Assembly: GCA_015655255.1 (NCBI GenBank)
Contig: JAATFJ010000208.1
Location: forward strand, 1-6,497
DNA length: 6,497 nt
Direction of reading: 5' to 3'
Source: Actinomycetales bacterium
GTDB taxonomy: Bacteria; Actinomycetota; Actinomycetes; Actinomycetales; Microbacteriaceae
Positions 1-4,474 of this stretch are shown piece after piece. Made by a program: the position numbers and the translations under genes. A model generated the notes under the pieces. That model saw only the letters and a program-made list of their open reading frames with translations. It had not been told where the DNA came from and ran no database searches. Position 1 is the first letter of the stretch. Each line of letters begins with the position of its first letter.

Positions 1-375
1 GTACGGGCACACCTGGTGCGCAGCGGCGACGAGCTCATCGGCCGTCTCCTGGTCGATGCCGCCGAACTCGCCGTGGATGCTCGCCGCGAGGCTGAAGCCA
101 CCCTCGGCGGTGGGGTGCAGACTGACCTCGGCGACGATGGCCGAATCGGTCACGGTGATCTTCTTCTGGCTCGCGATGAGCTTGACGGCCGAGTGGAAGC
201 ACGCCGCCCAGCCCGCGGCGAAGAGCTGCTCGGGGTTGGTGGCCCCGCCCGCGCCGCCCATCTCCTTCGGGATGGCGAGACCGAGGTCGAGGATGTTGTC
301 GCTGGAGACGACGTGGCCGTTGGCGCGGCCGTCGCCCGTGGACGTGGCGACGGCGGTGTAGAGGGTATCGGACAT
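1..375 (-). CDS. ohr: Organic hydroperoxide resistance protein Ohr (3' end outside window)
   Basis: Ohr is a cytoplasmic thiol peroxidase of the OsmC/Ohr family that reduces organic hydroperoxides to alcohols, using a reactive cysteine recharged by lipoylated proteins (family knowledge). The reverse strand reads MSDTLYTAVATSTGDGRANG and stays open for 125 codons to base 1; the family is about 140 residues, so roughly 15 C-terminal residues are missing. The expected active-site set is visible: Arg17, Glu49 in the NPEQLFAAG motif, the peroxidatic Cys59 in AACFHSA, and the resolving Cys123 in VCPY. The VCPY motif and the Arg/Glu pair point to Ohr over OsmC. The ATG at 373-375 is preceded by AAAGGA (381-386 on the complement) at 5 bases. 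It is divergent from the TetR gene at 492, with a shared control region. No defect is seen in the visible part. Confidence 0.95.
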   Translation of the reverse strand, partial: MSDTLYTAVATSTGDGRANGHVVSSDNILDLGLAIPKEMGGAGGATNPEQLFAAGWAACFHSAVKLIASQKKITVTDSAIVAEVSLHPTAEGGFSLAASIHGEFGGIDQETADELVAAAHQVCPY

Positions 376-408
376 GGGGATCCTTTCGTCATGGTTCCCG
401 TTCGCTAT

Positions 409-442
409 GTAGACGAACTAGTAACTCTACTGAAACTGTAGA
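409..442. promoter_or_regulatory. Candidate operator cluster between ohr and tetR
   Basis: A 22-bp imperfect dyad spans 409-430, centred on the perfect ACTAGT at 417-422, with outer arms GTAGA (409-413) and TCTAC (426-430); 8 of 11 positions per arm are symmetric. A third half-site GTAGA follows at 438-442, inverted relative to TCTAC with 7 bases between, and TGTAGAC recurs at 408-414 and 437-443. TetR proteins typically bind such dyads and often control the divergent gene and themselves, so this is the natural site for the product of the gene at 492. I could not assign convincing -35/-10 hexamers for either direction. The rest of 376-491 shows only the two ribosome binding sites. Confidence 0.55.
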
Positions 443-491
443 CTCGGTTTCGTCGGAGGGCAAGTACGCAGCGCCCGAGGGGAGAGAAGAA

Positions 492-1091
492 ATGACGACG
501 TCGACGAGGGAAGGTGCGACACGCGGCGCCGCCACGCGGGAACGCATCCTCGATGCCGCGAGCGACCTCTTCTACGCTCAGGGGATCCGGGCGACGAGCG
601 CCGATCGGATCATCGAGAAGGCCGACCTGACGAAGGTCACCTTCTACCGTCACTTCCCCACGAAGGACGACGTCATCGTCGCCTACCTCGCGCGCTGCGC
701 CGCGCACGAGCGCGCCGCGGTCCTCGCCGCCGACGGGGAGGGGGATGCGTACCAGATGCTCGACCGCCTCGCCCGCGTCATCGTCGCGGAGAGCGACCGA
801 TCCGGCTTCCGTGGATGTGCCTTCATCAACGCTGCGGCCGAGTATCCGGATGCCGAGCATCCGGTACGCGCCGCGATCGACGCGCACCGGGCCTGGTTCA
901 CGGCGACTGTCGTGAGCGCGCTCGCCGACGCCGGGGTCCCCAACGCCGCCGAGGCGGGCGCCGAGGTCGTCATGCTGAGGGACGGAGCGATGGTGGGTGC
1001 CTCCCTCGCCGGACCCGCGACAGTCAACGCGCTCGCCGCGGCATTCCGCGCCGTCGTGCGTGCGCACGAGGTCGAGCCGCTGCGCCGCTGA
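492..1091 (+). CDS. TetR/AcrR-family transcriptional regulator, divergent from ohr
   Basis: A 199-residue one-component repressor of normal family length. The N-terminal TetR DNA-binding domain covers about residues 14-60: ATRERILDAASDLFYAQGIR forms the first helix and the helix-turn-helix runs to TKVTFYRHFPTKDDV. The rest is the helical ligand and dimerisation domain. That domain carries GFRGCAFINAAAEYPD (about 105-120), a motif of a TetR subgroup with a cysteine at this place. The only cysteines are Cys69 and Cys109. The ATG at 492 has GGAGAG at 481-486, 5 bases upstream. It faces ohr across 116 bp, so it probably represses ohr and itself. Whether it senses hydroperoxide through Cys109 is inference; a small-molecule ligand is equally possible. 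It converges with the MFS remnant, with 20 bp between stops and no clear terminator. Confidence 0.9.
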   Translation: MTTSTREGATRGAATRERILDAASDLFYAQGIRATSADRIIEKADLTKVTFYRHFPTKDDVIVAYLARCAAHERAAVLAADGEGDAYQMLDRLARVIVAESDRSGFRGCAFINAAAEYPDAEHPVRAAIDAHRAWFTATVVSALADAGVPNAAEAGAEVVMLRDGAMVGASLAGPATVNALAAAFRAVVRAHEVEPLRR

Positions 1092-1100
1092 CGTCGCCTG

Positions 1101-1127
1101 GCGCTTCGTACTCAGCGCTTCGCACTC
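1101..1127. repeat. Short imperfect tandem repeat, 14-bp period
   Basis: GCGCTTCGTACTC (1101-1113) is repeated as GCGCTTCGCACTC (1115-1127), 12 of 13 bases identical. It lies between the convergent tetR and MFS-remnant stop codons and covers the last codons and stop of the MFS remnant. It looks like a small slippage duplication. It does not form the hairpin plus T-run of a terminator. Confidence 0.6.
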
Positions 1128-1829
1128 CGCACCCGCCCCGGCAGGAGGAGCGCGGAAACGGCGGCGAGGACCGTGATGCCGTTGCTCCACCAGAATGCGG
1201 CGTCGAAAGCCGCGGCCGCGTCGTCCGCGGCGATCCCCGCATCGAGGATGACGGCAACAAGCGCCGTGGCGAATGCCCCGCCCAGCTGCTGCGTGATTCG
1301 GGTGAGTGCCGAGGCCTGCCCCATATCGCTCGGGGCCGTGTCGGTGTACGCCGTCGTCATCGCGGGGATGAGGAGAAGGCCGGCCTGCAGCACCGTGCTC
1401 CCCTGAACATTCTGGAAGAGCAGCGGCAGGAGGAAGGCGCCGACGAAGAGCACGCCGCCGAGGAACGTGAGCGACACGGTCGCGGCACGGACGGAGCGCT
1501 CGCGGAGCAACGGGACATCGACGAGCGCCGCCTTGCCGTGCCGCCAGGCCCAGACGGCGAGCGCCGCGAGGAGCACGAGACCCCCGGCCCAGAACGCCAG
1601 GGAAGGAGACGCCGTCCGTGCCGCTCGCCTGAGAGAGTCCGAAAAGGAGTCCGACAAGGGCGGGAATGAGGAGCACCGCTCCGACGAGATCGAGGCGCGG
1701 CCGGGCCGCACCGGGCTCCGGTGCATCCGCGGGCAGCCAGAGCGCCGCGAGGACGATGCCGATGAGCCACAGCCGCTTCCCGCCGATGCGGTTCTGGAGC
1801 CAGCTTACGAAGGGGATCGCGACGGCGAG
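1112..1829 (-). pseudogene. DHA2/EmrB-type MFS drug transporter, multiply deleted remnant
   Basis: About 239 codons remain of a family whose members are usually 470-520 residues with 14 helices. Reading down the minus strand, 1829-1749 gives LAVAIPFVSWLQNRIGGKRL and then WLIGIVL, which is the end of helix 2 and the motif A loop. It passes directly into AALWLPADAPEP (about 1748-1713), the helix 6 exit, so helices 3-5 and most of 6 are gone. The frame continues through LLIPALVGLLFGLSQASGTDG (two helices merge here in description only: about 1673-1611) and must then shift by one base near 1597-1616 to read LAFWAGGLVLLAALAVWAW and VSLTFLGGVLFVGAFLLPLLF. At 1358-1369 LLLIPA runs straight into MTTAYTDTAPSDMGQ, skipping the helix 10-12 region, followed by the normal C-terminus QQLGGAFATALVAVIL and the stop at 1112-1114. 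There is no start codon in frame at the 5' end; the gene is fused into the opposite tetR. It was probably a proton-driven multidrug efflux pump repressed by that TetR. It cannot make a working transporter. Confidence 0.85.
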
Positions 1830-1835
1830 GCGCTG
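1818..1835. other. Deletion junction fusing the MFS and TetR 5' ends
   Basis: Within these bases the minus strand stops resembling an MFS helix 2 (LAVAIP ends about 1829) and the plus strand starts resembling a TetR N-terminus (RRRGAALESAIL from 1820). The two homologies overlap by about 10 bases around CGACGGCGAGG. In an intact divergent pair, roughly 40 or more MFS codons, the promoter region and about ten TetR codons would lie here. A deletion through a short shared sequence explains this. The exact breakpoint needs an intact homologous locus. Confidence 0.65.
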
Positions 1836-2398
1836 CCCTCGAAAGCGCGATCCTCTCGGCGGTGGGGGAGGAGCTCGGAAGTCGCGGCTACAGCGGCATG
1901 ACCTTCGAATCGGTCGCAGAGCGAGCTGGCACGAGCAAGGCCGTGCTCTACCGCCGCTGGGCCTCGAAGCAGGAGCTCTTCCTCGCGGCCTTGCACCAGC
2001 GCGGAGTCCTCGTCCCCGTCGTCCCCGCCGACACGGGATCGCTCCGCGGCGATGTCATCGCCCTCCTGGAGAACACGAATCGGCTGAGCGTCGACTTCGC
2101 CGCGACGATGAGCGGCATCCTCAGCGCCTACTTTGATGAAGCTGCGCTCACTCCTGCACAGCTGAGAGCCATGGCCTTTAGTGAGCGGAGGACGGGGATG
2201 GAGCAGGTCATCGATCGCGCCGTGGAGCGCGGGGACATCCCCGCGGGTGTGCTGCCCCCTCGGCTCGTCTCCCTCCCCTCCGACCTTTATCGGAAGGAGC
2301 TCATAATGACGCTGGAGCCGGTATCGCGGGAGACGATCGCCGAGATTGTGGACGTCCTCTTCCTGCCGCTCGTCGCGCGCTACGTCGCGGAGGCGTGA
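1820..2398 (+). pseudogene. TetR/AcrR-family regulator, 5'-truncated
   Basis: Recognisable TetR sequence starts at about 1820 (RRRGAALESAILSAV), but the first in-frame start codon is GTG at 1862. That start has no ribosome binding site and lies inside the first helix of the DNA-binding domain; from there 178 residues follow. The helix-turn-helix is present (GMTFESVAERAGTSKAVLYR, then RWASKQELF). The C-terminal domain is complete, ending with LPPRLVSLPSDLYRKELIMT and IAEIVDVLFLPLV, which resembles the TetR_C_11-type ligand domain. It would originally have repressed the divergent MFS gene that is now a remnant. Codons rare in such genomes occur in its second half (AGA, ATA, TTT-AGT, CTT-TAT), suggesting relaxed selection. 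Residual translation from GTG cannot be excluded, but half of helix 1 would be missing. It ends 5 bases before the convergent marR stop. Confidence 0.75.
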
Positions 2399-2403
2399 CG
2401 CGC

Positions 2404-2907
2404 TCAGTCCTGCTCGAGGTTGCCCTGGATCGCACCGAGCACGTGCTCGAGCGCCGCGATCTCGTCCCCGCTCATTCCTGCCGTCGCTCGTGCATGCACC
2501 CGGCGAGTCACGGCGCGCGCGGGCGTGAGCACGTCGCTCCCGGCCTCGGTGAGGTAGTGCAGGCGCGCGCGTCCGTGACCGGGCTTCCGCTCCACGAGAC
2601 CGTCGCTCTCCAGCGCGTTCACCGTATCGGCGAGCGACTGGGGGCGCTGGCCGGTGAGCTCCGCGAGAAGCGATCCCGTCAGTCCTGGCACGGCGTCGAG
2701 CGTGGCGAGGATGACGAACCGGGCGAGGCTGATCCCCGCGTCGCGCTGCAGCTCTTCATTGGAGACCTGGTTGAACGTCTGCATCGTCAGGCGCAGGCGG
2801 AGCGCGAGGGTGGGGATGCGTGCTGCAGCCTGGAAGCGCCGTAGCTCGGCGTACTTCTCGGCCGCGGCGGAGGAGAGGTCGGCCACATCGTCGGCGGGTG
2901 GGTTCAT
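2404..2907 (-). CDS. MarR-family transcriptional regulator
   Basis: A 167-residue winged-helix repressor of typical MarR length. After a helical N-terminus used for dimerisation (about 20-55), the sequence ISLARFVILATLDAVPGLTG leads into the DNA-binding helices LLAELTGQRPQSLADTVNAL (about 81-99). The wing GLVERKPGHGRARLHYLTEA follows (about 103-122), then C-terminal dimerisation helices. There is no cysteine, so a thiol redox switch of the OhrR kind is excluded. The ATG at 2905-2907 sits one base after the TGA of the upstream MFS gene. An AGGAG within the MFS tail lies 9 bases before it, so the two are co-transcribed and probably translationally coupled. The expected role is repression of its own operon through the palindrome at 4363-4378, relieved by a phenolic or drug-like substrate of the pump; the ligand is unknown. 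Confidence 0.9.
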   Translation of the reverse strand: MNPPADDVADLSSAAAEKYAELRRFQAAARIPTLALRLRLTMQTFNQVSNEELQRDAGISLARFVILATLDAVPGLTGSLLAELTGQRPQSLADTVNALESDGLVERKPGHGRARLHYLTEAGSDVLTPARAVTRRVHARATAGMSGDEIAALEHVLGAIQGNLEQD

Positions 2908-2908
2908 C

Positions 2909-4330
2909 TCATCGGGCTCCTCGGGCGGCTCGGCCTCGAGTGATCATAGCGAGAACGGGGAGGACGGCGAGGCAGCTCACTCCTGTGACCGCGAACACGA
3001 GCACGAAAGCCCCCTCCGCCGGTGTCGTCGCATCACCGAGATGGATGCCCGTGAGGAGGGCGGAGACGACGGCGGCGGAGATCGACGTCCCAAAGGTGCG
3101 GAAGACCGTGTTGACCCCGGTGGCCTCAGCGCTTTGGCTGCGGTCGACGTTGCTGAGCAGCAGCGTGGGAGTGGCGCTGTAGGCGAAGGCGAGTCCGACG
3201 GCGACGAAGACGTTCGCGATGACGAGCGCCCAGATGCTGGAGTGCCAGACGAGGAGGAGTGCGTAGCCGCCTACGAGGACGAGCGCGCCCATCGCGATGC
3301 TCGTGCGCGGGCCCTTCGCGCGGATGAGTCGCGCGGCGAAGCGCGGCGCGAGGATCGCGAAGATAGCCGAGGGCAGCGTGAGAAGACCCGCGACGAGCGC
3401 CGTCGCTCCCAGCCCGTATCCCGTCGAGGTGGGGATCTGCGCGAGCTGCGGGGAGGCGAGGATGATTCCGTACATGCCGAACCCCAGCAGCATCGTGACG
3501 AGGTAGGTGAGCAGCACGGGGCGGCGCGCGAGCATGCGCAAGTTGATGAGGGGATGCTCGCGGCGCAGCTCGAAGAGCACCCAGAGGAAGAGGACCACGA
3601 TCCCCGCGCCGAGGAGCCCGAGGGTGAGCGGCGACCCCCATCCCCAGGTGTTGCCGTCGCTGATCGCCATGAGGATCGCGGTGAGCGCGAGGGTGAGGAT
3701 GACGGCGCCCGCAACGTCGATCTGACGTTCGCCGTTCCCCGGCGTCGCGGGGAGGATGAGGAGCACGCCGACGATGGCGAGCGCCGTAAGGATCGCCGTG
3801 CCGATGAACAGCCACTCCCAGGGCAGGAACTGGGCGATGAGCCCGCCGCAGACGGCACCGAGCGTGCCGCCGATGCCGGAGAGCGAGCTGACGAAGGCGA
3901 TGCCGCCCACGAGCCGCTCGCCGGAGACGATGTCGCGGAGGAGCCCGATGCCGATGGGAAGCAGCGCCATGCCGAAGCCCTGCAGGACGCGGCCGACGAT
4001 GAGGACGGGCAGCGTCGTCGCCAGTGCCCCGATGACGGAGCCGACGAGCAGCCCGCCGAGACAGAAGAGGAGCATCCGGCGCTTGCCGAAGATGTCGGCG
4101 AGCCGGCCGAAGATCGCACAGGAGATGACGCCGCTGAGGAGTAGGGCAGTCACAAGCCAGGAGACGTCGGAGGAGGAGGCGCCGAGTTCCGCGGGGAAGA
4201 TCGGCAGCAGCGGGATGACGGCCGACTGCATGAGCGTACCGATGAGGGTGGCGAACGCCACGATGAAGACCGCGAACGTCGCGCGTCGCTCGGTGGAACC
4301 GTCGCGGGACGGATGATTCTCTGCTGTCAT
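2909..4330 (-). CDS. MFS efflux transporter, DHA2/EmrB-QacA-like
   Basis: A 473-residue inner-membrane secondary transporter, probably a proton/drug antiporter. The length and about 14 hydrophobic segments fit the DHA2 group. Helix 1 is about residues 19-43. Motif A is GRLADIFGKRRM (75-86) in the loop between helices 2 and 3, motif B is LIVGRVLQGFGMALLPIGIG (110-129) with Arg114, and the antiporter motif C region is SGIGGTLGAVCGG (151-163), with Ala-Val where Pro is common. I chose the ATG at 4328-4330, with GGGAG 11 bases upstream on the minus strand. The frame stays open to 4417, but that extension is hydrophilic, crosses the operator palindrome and has no Shine-Dalgarno sequence. It is the first gene of an operon with marR. 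Substrate is not predictable; a drug, aromatic compound or siderophore are all possible. Confidence 0.92.
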   Translation of the reverse strand: MTAENHPSRDGSTERRATFAVFIVAFATLIGTLMQSAVIPLLPIFPAELGASSSDVSWLVTALLLSGVISCAIFGRLADIFGKRRMLLFCLGGLLVGSVIGALATTLPVLIVGRVLQGFGMALLPIGIGLLRDIVSGERLVGGIAFVSSLSGIGGTLGAVCGGLIAQFLPWEWLFIGTAILTALAIVGVLLILPATPGNGERQIDVAGAVILTLALTAILMAISDGNTWGWGSPLTLGLLGAGIVVLFLWVLFELRREHPLINLRMLARRPVLLTYLVTMLLGFGMYGIILASPQLAQIPTSTGYGLGATALVAGLLTLPSAIFAILAPRFAARLIRAKGPRTSIAMGALVLVGGYALLLVWHSSIWALVIANVFVAVGLAFAYSATPTLLLSNVDRSQSAEATGVNTVFRTFGTSISAAVVSALLTGIHLGDATTPAEGAFVLVFAVTGVSCLAVLPVLAMITRGRAARGAR

Positions 4331-4362
4331 GTGTCGGTGCTCTCCCTTGCCGCGTTCCAGCG

Positions 4363-4378
4363 TATCAGGAACCTGATA
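4363..4378. promoter_or_regulatory. Perfect palindrome, probable MarR operator
   Basis: TATCAGG-AA-CCTGATA is a perfect 7-bp inverted repeat with a 2-bp spacer, 33 bases upstream of the MFS start codon. Size and position fit a MarR dimer site. On the minus strand it overlaps CATATA (complement of 4377-4382), a possible -10 of the MFS-marR promoter, so binding would block transcription. No good -35 hexamer is visible at the right distance. Confidence 0.7.
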
Positions 4379-4411
4379 TATGGCGCCGCGTGAGCCGCCC
4401 GGAATCGCCTC

Positions 4412-4439
4412 TTGCAATTCAAGAGATAACTCTCATAAT
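4412..4439 (+). promoter_or_regulatory. Promoter of the ABC transporter operon
   Basis: TTGCAA (4412-4417) and CATAAT (4434-4439) match the -35 and -10 hexamers of a housekeeping sigma factor with 16 bp between them, in the most AT-rich stretch of the window. Transcription would start around 4446, giving a leader of about 30 bases before GGAGG (4466-4470) and the ATG at 4475. Confidence 0.65.
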
Positions 4440-4442
4440 TGC
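4414..4442. promoter_or_regulatory. Nested dyad spanning the ABC promoter
   Basis: Outer arms GCAATT (4414-4419) and AATTGC (4437-4442) enclose inner arms AGAG (4422-4425) and CTCT (4430-4433) around ATAA. The spacers between outer and inner arms are 2 and 3 bases, so symmetry is nearly exact. The element covers the -35, spacer and -10, as expected for a repressor site. The protein that binds is unknown. Confidence 0.5.
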
Positions 4443-4456
4443 TAAGGGAACCCTTA
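4443..4456. promoter_or_regulatory. Perfect palindrome at the expected ABC transcription start
   Basis: TAAGGG-AA-CCCTTA is a perfect 6-bp inverted repeat with a 2-bp spacer, immediately after the -10. It shares the GGAACC core with the palindrome at 4363-4378, but the outer bases differ. It could be an operator or, in the transcript, a short 5' hairpin. Confidence 0.5.
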
Positions 4457-4474
4457 CTGAATCCCGGAGGACGC

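Noticed and set aside
16..441. 141-codon plus-strand frame opposite ohr
   Set aside because: Antisense shadow; ohr on the minus strand has all its active-site residues.
1092..1130. Terminator between the convergent tetR and MFS remnant
   Set aside because: The repeats here are direct, not inverted, and there is no T-run.
815..1669. 284-codon open frame on the plus strand across tetR and the MFS remnant
   Set aside because: It is Arg/Gly/Glu-rich with no motif, overlaps the real tetR in another frame, and is a shadow of the MFS remnant.
405..1676. 423-codon minus-strand frame treated as one protein
   Set aside because: Only its first 25 or so codons are MFS sequence. After the frameshift near 1600 it is out of frame and runs antisense through the first tetR.
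1092..2403. Insertion sequence or transposon as the cause of the MFS/TetR damage
   Set aside because: No transposase fragment, terminal inverted repeats or target-site duplication is visible; the junctions look like simple deletions.
2654..4144. 496-codon open frame on the plus strand opposite the marR and MFS genes
   Set aside because: Its translation is low-complexity Glu/Asp/Arg/Gly-rich, the typical antisense shadow of a GC-rich gene; the minus strand carries clear MarR and MFS motifs.
4331..4417. N-terminal extension of the intact MFS to a start at 4417
   Set aside because: The 29 extra residues are hydrophilic, lack a ribosome binding site and would make the operator palindrome coding; the ATG at 4328-4330 is better.
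4443..4456. DtxR/IdeR iron box
   Set aside because: The known box has TTAGG/CCTAA-type arms separated by about 9 bases; here the arms are TAAGG/CCTTA only 4 apart, so it does not fit.
4439..4474. Earlier TTG start for the first ABC gene
   Set aside because: It lies on the -10 hexamer and has no Shine-Dalgarno sequence; ATG 4475 has GGAGG 4 bases upstream.
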